Assembly: GCA_943787375.1 (NCBI GenBank)
Contig: CALSME010000005.1
Coordinates: 248,001-312,000, forward strand
Origin: an uncultured Polaribacter sp.
Lineage (GTDB): Bacteria; Bacteroidota; Bacteroidia; Flavobacteriales; Flavobacteriaceae
Length of the DNA: 64,000 nt
Direction: 5' to 3'
Of the stretch, positions 52,379 through 60,441 are shown in pieces. A program made the position numbers and the translations under genes. Each line of letters opens with the position of its first letter. Within the stretch, counting starts at the first letter, position 1. The notes under the pieces are model-generated. The model saw only the letters and a program-made list of their open reading frames with translations, was not told the DNA's origin and did not search any database.

Positions 52379-53278
52379 TTATAATTTATTGAGATGAAGA
52401 CTTTTTATAATACCATCTACCAATCCAATTTTTGGAACATAAATTTTTCTGGCATTACTCCATTTCATAGCCGAAAGATAAATTTTTGTGGCTGGGATAA
52501 TAACGTCTGCTCTATCTGGATTAAGACTTAATTCAGAAATGCGTTCTTCAAAACTCATTCGTTTTAAAAACTGATATTGTGCACTCAAATAAATATATGA
52601 AATGGGCTTTCCTTCTGTTCTTCCAGACATTTTAAAAAGTTTATTGATGTTTCCTCCAGAACCAATCAAAGAAATACGTTTAAGGTCTTTGGTATTTTTT
52701 TTAATCCATTTTTCAACATCGGCAAAGATTTCTTTGTTTACTGATTTTTTGTTGTTTATCAATCGGACAGTCCCCATTTTAAAGGACTTAGAATTTACAA
52801 TTTTACCTTCAGAAAAAAGGGTAAATTCTGTACTTCCACCTCCGACATCAACATATAAATAAGAATTATCTCCTTCAATTAATTCATTTAAATCTGTGGA
52901 TGATATAATCGCAGCTTCTTCTTTCCCTCCAATAATATCGATTTGAACACCTGTTTTTTGGAAGATTTGTTGTACAACTTCTTCTCCATTACGAGCTTCT
53001 CTCATTGCTGAAGTAGCACAGGCTTTGAAACGCTCTACATGATGGGTTTTCATTAAAAGTTTAAAAGCATTTAGAGCATCAACTAATCTTTGAATACTGT
53101 CTTCAGAGATCATCCCTTGTGCTACAAATACTTCAGCACCTAAGCGAATAGGTACTCGAACCAATGACGACTTTTTAAACTTTGGCTCTTTATCCTTAGA
53201 GATAATAACATTAGAGATTAAAAGTCGAATTGCATTCGAACCAATATCTATTGCTCCATATTTTTTTATTTCTAACAA
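52379..53278 (-). CDS. ppx: Ppx/GppA-type exopolyphosphatase, TTG start
   Basis: A 299-residue actin-like-ATPase-fold phosphatase, the short form. KKYGAIDIGSNAIRLLI holds phosphate loop 1 and YLYVDVGGGSTEFTLFS loop 2. It hydrolyses polyphosphate or pppGpp; which one is not clear. The start must be TTG 53278: the in-frame TAG of sixA lies only two codons upstream (TAG GAG CGT TTG) and no ATG follows nearby. AGGAG just before could assist initiation. It is the last gene of the symporter-pdxH-sixA-ppx string. Confidence 0.9.
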   Translation of the reverse strand: MLEIKKYGAIDIGSNAIRLLISNVIISKDKEPKFKKSSLVRVPIRLGAEVFVAQGMISEDSIQRLVDALNAFKLLMKTHHVERFKACATSAMREARNGEEVVQQIFQKTGVQIDIIGGKEEAAIISSTDLNELIEGDNSYLYVDVGGGSTEFTLFSEGKIVNSKSFKMGTVRLINNKKSVNKEIFADVEKWIKKNTKDLKRISLIGSGGNINKLFKMSGRTEGKPISYIYLSAQYQFLKRMSFEERISELSLNPDRADVIIPATKIYLSAMKWSNARKIYVPKIGLVDGIIKSLHLNKL

Positions 53279-53284
53279 ACGCTC

Positions 53285-53773
53285 CTATTTATGGTTCTTG
53301 GGAATTTCTATCATAAAAGTTTTTCCTTTTTTGATATTTTTCCAATGTTTATCATCAAACTGAATTCCAATCACTCCACAAGTGGAAACATGTGAAATGG
53401 GTCTGTTTCCAAATTTATTTACAAAAGAATTGATGCCATGGTCATGACTGAAAATAATTGCAGAATCAAAACTATCATCGAGTGCATTTACTGTCTTTAC
53501 CAGGTATCCGTCACTAAAACTATACAATTGTTTTCGAATATAAAGATTGGAAAGGGGGTATTTTAAATTTTCACAAAAAATAACTGCAGTATGCAATGCC
53601 CTATTTGCACTACTAGAAATAAAAACATCTGGTTTGTCTATTGTAGTTGCTAAAAATTTAGAAACTAAATGAGCATCTTTTATGCCCCTTTTTTTTAGAG
53701 GTCTATCAATGTCTTCAATACCTTCATAATCCCAAGAAGATTTTGCATGACGAACAATGTATAACGTTTTCAT
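53285..53773 (-). CDS. sixA: SixA-like histidine phosphatase
   Basis: A 162-residue histidine phosphatase superfamily protein. LYIVRHAKSSWDYEGIEDIDRPLKKRG holds the RHG-type active site and second block; IFSHDHGINSF carries the second catalytic histidine. E. coli SixA removes phosphate from phosphohistidine proteins. Its TAG stop is in the same frame as ppx and only two codons before the ppx TTG. It starts 31 bases after pdxH. Confidence 0.9.
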   Translation of the reverse strand: MKTLYIVRHAKSSWDYEGIEDIDRPLKKRGIKDAHLVSKFLATTIDKPDVFISSSANRALHTAVIFCENLKYPLSNLYIRKQLYSFSDGYLVKTVNALDDSFDSAIIFSHDHGINSFVNKFGNRPISHVSTCGVIGIQFDDKHWKNIKKGKTFMIEIPKNHK

Positions 53774-53804
53774 TTTATTATTATTGATATGTAAATATAA
53801 AAAT

Positions 53805-54452
53805 TTAGGGAGCCAATCGCTCTAGTTTCCATGAAAAATCTTTTCTTAATGAGTATCTCATTCGATCATGCATTCGATTTGGTCTTCCTTGCCAAAATTC
53901 AATAGAAATAGGTTTTACTAAATAGCCTCCCCAATGCTCAGGTCTGGGTATTTCTTTTCCTTGGTATTCTTTTTCGAAGGAAGCTAACTGTTTTTCTAAT
54001 TCTTTTTTAGAAGCTACGACTCTACTTTGAGGAGATGCCCAAGCACCTAGTTTACTACCATTTGGTCTTGATTCAAAATAACCATCAGATAAGTTCTCTG
54101 CTAATTTTTCTGCAGTTCCTTTGATAATGATTTGTTGCTCTAAAGCGGGCCAAAAAAAAGACAAACAAATATGATTGTTTTCTTCTATGGCTTTTCCTTT
54201 TTCTGAGGTATAGTTTGTGTAAAAAATGAAGCCCTCCCAAGTGTATTTTTTTAACAGAACTACTCTGCTTTTTGGAAACCCATCATTTCCAATTGTTGAA
54301 ATGGTCATGGCATTGGTTTCTACGATTGCATTGGATGCATCTGCATTCAAAAACCAATCTTTGAATAATTCCATTGGGTTTTCTGGGCAGTTACTTTCTA
54401 GCAATTCTTGCTTCTCGTAAGATTTACGATAGTTACTTAAGTCTTTAGGCAT
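53805..54452 (-). CDS. pdxH: Pyridoxamine 5'-phosphate oxidase
   Basis: A 215-residue FMN enzyme that makes pyridoxal 5'-phosphate. LSNYRKSYEKQELLESNCPENPMELFKDWF is the family N-terminus, SRVVLLKKYTWEGFIFYTNY and FFWPALEQQIIIKGTAEKL form the FMN site, and FWQGRPNRMHDRMRYSL is the C-terminal signature. Length is typical. It lies 2 bases after the symporter gene, in a four-gene string with no obvious pathway link. Confidence 0.97.
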   Translation of the reverse strand: MPKDLSNYRKSYEKQELLESNCPENPMELFKDWFLNADASNAIVETNAMTISTIGNDGFPKSRVVLLKKYTWEGFIFYTNYTSEKGKAIEENNHICLSFFWPALEQQIIIKGTAEKLAENLSDGYFESRPNGSKLGAWASPQSRVVASKKELEKQLASFEKEYQGKEIPRPEHWGGYLVKPISIEFWQGRPNRMHDRMRYSLRKDFSWKLERLAP

Positions 54453-54454
54453 TG

Positions 54455-55909
54455 TTACTTTCTTTTAATCAAATATAATCCAATAAAAGTAATCAAACCG
54501 TTCAATGGTAAAATTTCCCAATGAAATTGATATGTACCAATTATGCTTTCAGGCAAAGAGGTGATTATAAAGCTTATTGCAATGGAAAGGAGTGCAACAA
54601 TCCAAGCATATTTGTCTTTAATTGGATGTTTTGTAAAAATACCGAAAGTAAACAATCCTAATAAAGGACCATAGGTGAATGTTGCAAATTTGAATAAGTT
54701 ACCAACAACATTTCCTTCAAGATTATTAAATAAAATAACGACTAAGATTAATAAGATAGAGACTCCAATATGTATTTTTTTACGTAATGGTTTTTGTTGC
54801 TCTATTGGTTTTTTTTCAATTTCTAAAAAATCTACTGAAAAGGACGTTGTTAGTGATGTTAATGCAGAGTCTGCACTAGAATAGGCTGCAGCAATTAAAC
54901 CAATAATGAATGTGACAGCCAGTCCAGTTCCTAAATTTTGATTCATTGCAATTTCTGGAAATAGCAAGTCTGTTCTTGTTATTCCATCTACAATAGGGAT
55001 TGATACTCCTATTTTTTCAGAATATATAAATAATAAAGCGCCTAAGGATAAAAAGAAGAAATTGACAATCACTATTAATATAGCCATTGTAATCATGTTT
55101 TTTTGAGCTTCTTTGTTGTTTTTACACGTTAAATTTTTTTGCATCATATCTTGGTCCAAGCCCGTCATTGCTACTGCAATAAAAATACCACCTATAAAAT
55201 ATTTCCAGAAGTATGTTTTAGCATTTATATCTTCAAAAAAGAAAATTTGTCCTTTCATTGTAAATTCTTCTGAATATAAAAATTCAACAAAAGTCCAATC
55301 TAATTGCTCATTGATTAAATAAATAGAGAATCCTACGGCAATTAACATTGCTAGTGTTTGTAGTGTGTCTGTCCATACAATGGTTTTTATTCCGCCTCTA
55401 AAAGTGTAAATCCAAATTAAAAGAATTGAAAGTATTACGGTAATTTCAAAAGGAACGCCCAGTTCTTCAAAAACAATGTATTGCATTGCTATAGAAACTA
55501 AAAATAATCTAAAGGAAGCTCCTGTAACTCTTGACAATAAAAAGAAGAAAGCACCTGTTTTGTAACTTGTTTTTCCAAAACGTTGCTCTAAATATTGATA
55601 GATAGAAGTGATGTTTAATTTATAATAAAGCGGGAGCAATATAAAAACGATGATTAAATAGCCAAAGAAAAAACCAAAGACTCCTTGCATATAAGCAAAT
55701 TGCTGTCCATTAACCATTCCTGGTACAGAAATAAAAGTTACCCCAGAAAGTGAAGCGCCAATCATGCCAAATGCAACTAGATACCATGGGGAATTTCTTT
55801 TTGCTTTAAAAAACACCTCATTAGAATCTTCTTTTCCTGTAAAGTAGGCGATAGTAATTAACACCAAGAAGTAGGCGATTATCAAAAGGAAAATATGATA
55901 TGATTGCAT
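54455..55909 (-). CDS. Sodium:solute symporter (SSS family)
   Basis: A 484-residue inner-membrane protein with about 13 hydrophobic helices. SGVTFISVPGMVNGQQFAYMQ and the sodium-site-like SSADSALTSLTTSFSVDFL fit the SSS (LeuT-fold) family. The substrate is unknown; in marine flavobacteria such carriers import sugars or organic acids with sodium. I chose ATG 55909 (MQSYHIFLLIIAYF), where the first helix begins; a 25-codon longer open frame is hydrophilic and enters the divergent recR promoter. Confidence 0.9.
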   Translation of the reverse strand: MQSYHIFLLIIAYFLVLITIAYFTGKEDSNEVFFKAKRNSPWYLVAFGMIGASLSGVTFISVPGMVNGQQFAYMQGVFGFFFGYLIIVFILLPLYYKLNITSIYQYLEQRFGKTSYKTGAFFFLLSRVTGASFRLFLVSIAMQYIVFEELGVPFEITVILSILLIWIYTFRGGIKTIVWTDTLQTLAMLIAVGFSIYLINEQLDWTFVEFLYSEEFTMKGQIFFFEDINAKTYFWKYFIGGIFIAVAMTGLDQDMMQKNLTCKNNKEAQKNMITMAILIVIVNFFFLSLGALLFIYSEKIGVSIPIVDGITRTDLLFPEIAMNQNLGTGLAVTFIIGLIAAAYSSADSALTSLTTSFSVDFLEIEKKPIEQQKPLRKKIHIGVSILLILVVILFNNLEGNVVGNLFKFATFTYGPLLGLFTFGIFTKHPIKDKYAWIVALLSIAISFIITSLPESIIGTYQFHWEILPLNGLITFIGLYLIKRK

Positions 55910-55990
55910 GGATTGCTTTTTTTGTAAATTATTGAGATACGAATATATGTTTTTCTGTCTTCTTTTTAGGATTTCGTAATTCATAATTCG

Positions 55991-55998
55991 TAATTTTG
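55991..55998 (+). promoter_or_regulatory. -7 promoter box of recR
   Basis: TAATTTTG matches TAnnTTTG and ends 6 bases before the recR ATG at 56005, so the transcript would have almost no leader. A direct repeat TTCGTAATT occurs at 55973-55981 and 55987-55995, the second overlapping the box. Confidence 0.5.
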
Positions 55999-56004
55999 TT
56001 GGCT

Positions 56005-56622
56005 ATGGAGTTTTCATCAAAATTATTGGAAAATGCAGTGAACGAAGTTTCTCGTTTGCCCGGAATTGGAAAGCGAACAGCCTTGCGTTTGGTTTTGCAT
56101 TTACTGAAGCAACCAAAAGAGAATACAAAGTATTTGTCGGAAGCACTATTGCATTTAAGAAATGATGTTGAAACCTGTGAGAAGTGTCATAACATTTCAG
56201 ATACTGTTTTGTGTGCTATTTGTAAAAATCCAAAACGAAACTCAGAAATTATTTGCGTTGTTGAAGACATAAGAGATGTAATGGCTATTGAAAGCACCTC
56301 TCAGTTTAATGGAGTCTATCATGTTTTGGGAGGGAAGATTTCTCCAATCGAAGGCATAGGACCACAAAATTTGCAAATTGAATCTTTGGTCAATAAAGTT
56401 GAAAATGGGGAAGCTAAAGAATTGATTTTTGCTTTAAGTTCTACGATGGAAGGAGACACGACCAACTTTTACATTTTTAAACAAATCGAAAAATTTGACA
56501 TTACCACTTCAACCATAGCTCGTGGAATTTCTGTGGGTGATGAATTAGAGTATGCCGATGAAGTAACTTTAGGGAGATCTATTGTGAATCGTATCCCCTT
56601 CGAACAAAGTGTTCGAGAGTAG
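56005..56622 (+). CDS. recR: Recombination mediator protein RecR
   Basis: A 205-residue protein that loads RecA on gapped DNA with RecF/RecO. The N-terminal HhH shows [23 protein letters not shown]. The zinc finger has Cys58, 61, 70 and 73 ([17 protein letters not shown]), and the TOPRIM domain includes [15 protein letters not shown] chose ATG 56005 ([12 protein letters not shown]); an in-frame TTG at 55996 overlaps the -7 box. Length is typical. Divergent from the symporter. Confidence 0.97.
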   Translation: MEFSSKLLENAVNEVSRLPGIGKRTALRLVLHLLKQPKENTKYLSEALLHLRNDVETCEKCHNISDTVLCAICKNPKRNSEIICVVEDIRDVMAIESTSQFNGVYHVLGGKISPIEGIGPQNLQIESLVNKVENGEAKELIFALSSTMEGDTTNFYIFKQIEKFDITTSTIARGISVGDELEYADEVTLGRSIVNRIPFEQSVRE

Positions 56623-56635
56623 AGGTGATTCTTAC

Positions 56636-57055
56636 TTATGAATTTAAGTTCCTTTGAAGCTCCTTTTTTAATTCCATCCTTTTTATAGAATAGGTTTTCG
56701 ATTTGTCATTCAAGATATTGATTAGTAAAATGCCTTTTTTAGCTAATTCTTTCCCGTTGTATTGTTCACTCACCTCAAGTGTAGCCGATTTTTTTATGAA
56801 TACATTTAATAATTCAGCCAATTTCTCAATGGGTATTTCCTGTAACTCTTTAAATTTGTTTATAAAATCAAAGGAAGAAATTGATGCAATTTCTTTTAAT
56901 GAGATTCCCCATTTTTTTCTTATGAAATCATCTGTTTCTCGAATTCCATTTTCTAACTCATCCTTATTTGAGGTATTAAGGTTGCTGATCAAATTTGTTA
57001 TAAAAAGGGTTAGTTTTTTTATTTCTCTTAAAAAATAATCTGATTCTTGTTGCAT
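56636..57055 (-). CDS. Small conserved-looking protein of unknown function
   Basis: A 139-residue, fully helical, lysine-rich soluble protein. The start MQQESDYFLREIKKLTLFITNLI loosely resembles DUF6483-type proteins (xxDYxxRxIexL), but I am not sure. It has no cysteine, signal peptide or membrane helix. It lies 40 bases after hemJ and is the last gene of the leftward heme-linked string, 13 bases beyond the convergent recR stop. A role in heme synthesis cannot be claimed from position alone. Confidence 0.6.
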   Translation of the reverse strand: MQQESDYFLREIKKLTLFITNLISNLNTSNKDELENGIRETDDFIRKKWGISLKEIASISSFDFINKFKELQEIPIEKLAELLNVFIKKSATLEVSEQYNGKELAKKGILLINILNDKSKTYSIKRMELKKELQRNLNS

Positions 57056-57095
57056 ATCGATTTTATTTCCTTGAGCTATAGAAGGCCAAAACTAC

Positions 57096-57686
57096 TTACT
57101 GCACAGTATTTTCACCCTCTTCCAAAACCTCTTTTTCTGCCTTTTCCCAGTTTTTCTTTTCTCGAAGGGTCTTGTAAAGCTTAATGCCCAACATCATTAA
57201 AACTCCAAAAAGGAGAATGCCAATAACGCCCCAAATCCAATTAATGGCACTTTTTACAGTAACTAGAAATACAATTGCAAACAAAAGAATGGTAGAGACT
57301 TCATTAAAAATGCGCAATTTTAAAGCAGAATATTTCACTACATTTTTTTGGAGTTTGGTAAAGATTTTATGACAGTATCCGTGGTAAAAGTAAAGCGCAA
57401 ATACAAAGGAGAGTTTTATCAACATCCAGGGCTCTTCTAAGTAATATGGATTTGTGTAAAGCATCCAAAACGCAAAAATACTTGCCAAAACTGCAGAGGG
57501 CCAAGTAATAATATACCACAACCTTTTACTCATTAATTTGTATTGAGTTTGTAAAATTTCTTTCGCAGGTTCCGATTTTTGCTCCGCTTCTGTTTGATAA
57601 ATAAACAAACGAACAATGTAAAACAACCCAGCAAACCAAGTCACTACAAAAATAATATGCAATGCTTTTACGTACAAGAAATCCAT
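57096..57686 (-). CDS. hemJ: HemJ-like protoporphyrinogen IX oxidase
   Basis: A 196-residue membrane protein with four to five helices. MDFLYVKALHIIFVVTWFAGLFYIVRLFIY is the HemJ/CopD-like first helix with the conserved histidine at 10. The segment LWYIITWPSAVLASIF and GYCHKIF follow. HemJ oxidises protoporphyrinogen IX to protoporphyrin IX in bacteria that lack HemG and HemY. Its place directly after hemH supports this; CopD similarity is the alternative. A hydrophilic C-terminal tail of about 30 residues is present. Confidence 0.85.
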   Translation of the reverse strand: MDFLYVKALHIIFVVTWFAGLFYIVRLFIYQTEAEQKSEPAKEILQTQYKLMSKRLWYIITWPSAVLASIFAFWMLYTNPYYLEEPWMLIKLSFVFALYFYHGYCHKIFTKLQKNVVKYSALKLRIFNEVSTILLFAIVFLVTVKSAINWIWGVIGILLFGVLMMLGIKLYKTLREKKNWEKAEKEVLEEGENTVQ

Positions 57687-57706
57687 AGTAGTATATTTTT
57701 AAAGTT

Positions 57707-58762
57707 TTAGACTTCCTTTTTAAGAACAACGTCATCTTTCAATCCCCAGTCTTCCATCCAATTGACCAGAACTTGTACCCAATCATCATTGTCATTCATA
57801 CAAGGAATTGCATAAAATGCTTCACCACCAGCCTCTAAAAATTCCTCTTTACCTTCCATTGCAATTTCTTCTAAGGTTTCTAAACAATCAGAAACAAAAG
57901 CAGGGGTAACCACCGCTAATTTTTTCACTCCTTCTTCTGGGTATTTTTCAAACATTTTGTCTGTGTATGGCTGTAGCCAAGGATCGCCTGCCAATCTAGA
58001 TTGAAAGGAAACAAAATATTGATGTGGTTGCAGGTCTAAGTATGCTACAACTTGTTTGGTTGTTTCGTAACATTGATGTTTGTAACAAAACTCATGTGCA
58101 GCAGAACTTGTTTTACAGCAAGCAAAATTTTTACTATCTGAGGGATTGCAGTGTTTTTTTGTAATATCAGATTTTCTTACATGCCTTTCTGGAATTCCAT
58201 GGTATGAAAACAAAATTTTATCCCATTCTTTACCATCGAGGTGATTTTTAATACTATCTCCCAAAACTTTTATGTAGTCTTTTTTATGATAAAAAGCAGG
58301 AATATCAGAAAAGGTCATTTTTGGAAAGAATTGTTGTCTTAATTCTTCTGCTAAAACCAAAATTGTTTCAGTTGTTGCCATCGCATGTTGAGGATATAAA
58401 GGCACAATTAACACCTCAGTAACTCCTTTGTCATGCAATTCTTGCAAACCTGTTTTTATACTAGGGCTTCCATAACGCATTGCCAAAGCAACTGGTAATG
58501 TTGTTTTGGTTCTTACTTTTTTTGTCAATCTCTCAGATAATACAATCAAAGGAGAGCCTTCGTCCCACCAGATTTTCTTGTAAGCTTTTGCAGATTTTTT
58601 TGGTCTTGTATTTAAAATAATACCTCTAACCAATAGGGTTCTGAGCCATTTTGGGGCGTCTATAACGCGCTCATCCATTAAAAATTCATCCAAATATTTT
58701 CGAACATCTTTTGTTGATGTACTATCTGGGGATCCTAAATTTACTAGTAAAACTCCTTTCAT
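57707..58762 (-). CDS. hemH: Ferrochelatase
   Basis: A 351-residue enzyme that inserts iron into protoporphyrin IX. KGVLLVNLGSPDSTSTKDV, LFSYHGIPERHVRK (catalytic His188) and FQSRLAGDPWLQPYT are conserved. Between residues 205 and 231 lie five cysteines (205, 215, 216, 226, 231), an internal cluster seen in some bacterial ferrochelatases and there linked to an iron-sulfur centre; this is inference here. Its ATG overlaps the rRNA-methyltransferase-like stop (ATGA) and hemJ follows after 20 bases. Confidence 0.96.
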   Translation of the reverse strand: MKGVLLVNLGSPDSTSTKDVRKYLDEFLMDERVIDAPKWLRTLLVRGIILNTRPKKSAKAYKKIWWDEGSPLIVLSERLTKKVRTKTTLPVALAMRYGSPSIKTGLQELHDKGVTEVLIVPLYPQHAMATTETILVLAEELRQQFFPKMTFSDIPAFYHKKDYIKVLGDSIKNHLDGKEWDKILFSYHGIPERHVRKSDITKKHCNPSDSKNFACCKTSSAAHEFCYKHQCYETTKQVVAYLDLQPHQYFVSFQSRLAGDPWLQPYTDKMFEKYPEEGVKKLAVVTPAFVSDCLETLEEIAMEGKEEFLEAGGEAFYAIPCMNDNDDWVQVLVNWMEDWGLKDDVVLKKEV

Positions 58763-59295
58763 TTGTATTCTGAATTTATTTCAGTGTTTTTGATTGTTTT
58801 TATTTGATTGGTCGCCTCATATAAGGTGATTGCTAAACTGTGTATTACATTCATGCTAGAGTTTCTTCCAAACATTGGGATTGCAACGGTATGATCGACA
58901 AGTTGAATATTTTCAATACCATTTCTTTCGCTTCCCAAAAGTAAAACGATTTTTTCATGATTTTTAAATTCAAAATCTTGAATATTGATGCTTTTATCAG
59001 TAATCTCTATACCAATTATTGTATTCCCTGCTGCCTTTAATTCCTGAATGATTGTCTTGAAATTGGAGTAAGAAGCATGTTCAATTTGATTTACGGTATT
59101 TCTGGCTGTTTTCTTGACAATCCTGTTCTCTATTGTTGGAGAACTTTCGTGAAAATAAATCTTTTTAACACCAAAACTTTCAGAAATTCGAAAACACATT
59201 CCAATATTTTCAGGAGTTCTAATCGCATCACAAACAATGGTAATTGGAAATTGCTTTTGATTATTTTCGATGTCGTAATGAGTAAGTTGTTTCAC
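58759..59295 (-). CDS. TrmH/SpoU family RNA 2'-O-methyltransferase, GTG start
   Basis: A 178-residue SPOUT methyltransferase. ITIVCDAIRTPENIGMCFRISESFGVKKIYF, IVLLLGSERNGI and IPMFGRNSSMNVIHSLAITLYEA are the three SpoU motifs that form the knot and bind AdoMet. Target RNA is unknown. The start is GTG 59295: an in-frame TGA lies five codons upstream and no ATG is near. It links araC to hemH in the same string and overlaps hemH by 4 bases. Confidence 0.92.
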   Translation of the reverse strand: MKQLTHYDIENNQKQFPITIVCDAIRTPENIGMCFRISESFGVKKIYFHESSPTIENRIVKKTARNTVNQIEHASYSNFKTIIQELKAAGNTIIGIEITDKSINIQDFEFKNHEKIVLLLGSERNGIENIQLVDHTVAIPMFGRNSSMNVIHSLAITLYEATNQIKTIKNTEINSEYK

Positions 59296-59352
59296 TGTAT
59301 CGTTGTTTCAATTTGTTTTTATTACTGTCAGGCTTCGCTTGCTTTGGCGTTT

Positions 59353-60276
59353 TTAATTTTGCAAACTCATTACATATTTCTTTGGAGTAGTCCCAAATTT
59401 CTTTTTAAAGGCGGCTATAAAGTGACTTGCTGTGCTATATCCAACTTGAAGTCCAACCTCATTTACATTGAATTGATTGCTTTCTAACAGTTTTCGAGAA
59501 TGTTCCAATTTATAGTCCAATAAAAAACTGTAAACAGTATCCCCGTAAATTTGCTTAAACCCTTCTTTTAGTTTCTTTAAGTTCAAGCCAATTTCTGAAG
59601 CCAATTCTTGTAGGCTTGGTGGCTCTGACATTCTAGAAATGATAATTTCTTTCGCTTTTCTAATTTTTAAAACGTTCTGTTCATCTACCAAAAAAGGACA
59701 ATATTCACCTGCGGTACTTTCTTCTTTTTGGAAATGCAAACTTAACAGCTCGTAAACCTTTCCTTTTACATATAGCTCTTTTATGGAACTATTAATACTA
59801 GCATTTATAATTTGCTGTAATACAACAGAAACCGATGGTTTTATTTCAGTGTCATCATAATATTTCTTGTTGCTATTTTCGTCACTTAAAAAAGGGATAT
59901 ACCCTGATTCTTTAGAAAACAAAGAGTGAAACTTTTCAATAGAAATCATCAAGGAAACCAAGGTTGTTTTGGGTTGAATTTCCAAATTGATTGGCAAGAT
60001 TCTTTGTGGATTGTATAGCAGTATCGATCGATTATCAAGCACATCAAAAGAATAAGAACCATTGTTAAAAAAGAATTTAGAATTTCCTCTCAAGCAAAAG
60101 TGCATTTGAATAAAAGAACTGTCAATTTCTCTCTCAAAGCTTTGAATCTGATTACTTTCGTTCTGAAAATGAAGCACATAAAACCCTTTTTCTAAAGTAA
60201 TTTCATCCAAAGAACTTTCTCCGACATTTTTAAACATTTCAATTGATTTAATAATTTTGTTTTTATTTAGAATCAT
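59353..60276 (-). CDS. AraC family transcriptional regulator divergent from hemA
   Basis: A 307-residue regulator. The first 200 residues form a ligand or dimer domain with a cupin-like feel (FIQMHFCLRGNSKFFFNNGSY). The C-terminal AraC HTH has both helices: LQELASEIGLNLKKLKEGFKQIYG and FNVNEVGLQVGYSTASHFIAAFKKKFGTTPKKY. It is divergent from hemA-hemCD-hemB and leads the string that includes hemH and hemJ, so control of heme synthesis or iron is likely. An inverted repeat spans its own promoter at 60286-60338. Confidence 0.9.
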   Translation of the reverse strand: MILNKNKIIKSIEMFKNVGESSLDEITLEKGFYVLHFQNESNQIQSFEREIDSSFIQMHFCLRGNSKFFFNNGSYSFDVLDNRSILLYNPQRILPINLEIQPKTTLVSLMISIEKFHSLFSKESGYIPFLSDENSNKKYYDDTEIKPSVSVVLQQIINASINSSIKELYVKGKVYELLSLHFQKEESTAGEYCPFLVDEQNVLKIRKAKEIIISRMSEPPSLQELASEIGLNLKKLKEGFKQIYGDTVYSFLLDYKLEHSRKLLESNQFNVNEVGLQVGYSTASHFIAAFKKKFGTTPKKYVMSLQN

Positions 60277-60285
60277 TCTTTATAA

Positions 60286-60338
60286 TAAACTTCCAAAACG
60301 ATTGTCTTACCGCAAAAATAAGGCTTTTCGGAAGTTTA
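60286..60338. promoter_or_regulatory. Inverted repeat flanking the araC promoter
   Basis: TAAACTTCC at 60286-60294 faces GGAAGTTTA at 60330-60338, arms 44 bases centre to centre, about four helical turns. The minus-strand -7 box TATTTTTG (60320-60313) lies between the arms. This fits binding of a dimer around the promoter, for example autoregulation by the AraC protein. Confidence 0.5.
60313..60320 (-). promoter_or_regulatory. -7 promoter box of araC
   Basis: TATTTTTG on the minus strand matches TAnnTTTG, 36 bases before the araC ATG. No -33 TTG is present, consistent with a regulated promoter. Confidence 0.5.
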
Positions 60339-60415
60339 AAGAAAAAAAAGTGATTAAAAAACATAGAACGATATTAATAGTACTTTAAGCGACATTTTTA
60401 TCATTCTGAAGTTGT

Positions 60416-60423
60416 TATTTTTG
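60416..60423 (+). promoter_or_regulatory. -7 promoter box of hemA-hemCD
   Basis: TATTTTTG matches TAnnTTTG and lies 18 bases before the hemA ATG. The upstream -33 region has no TTG. Confidence 0.5.
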
Positions 60424-60441
60424 CCGAATCTTTAAAGAAGT

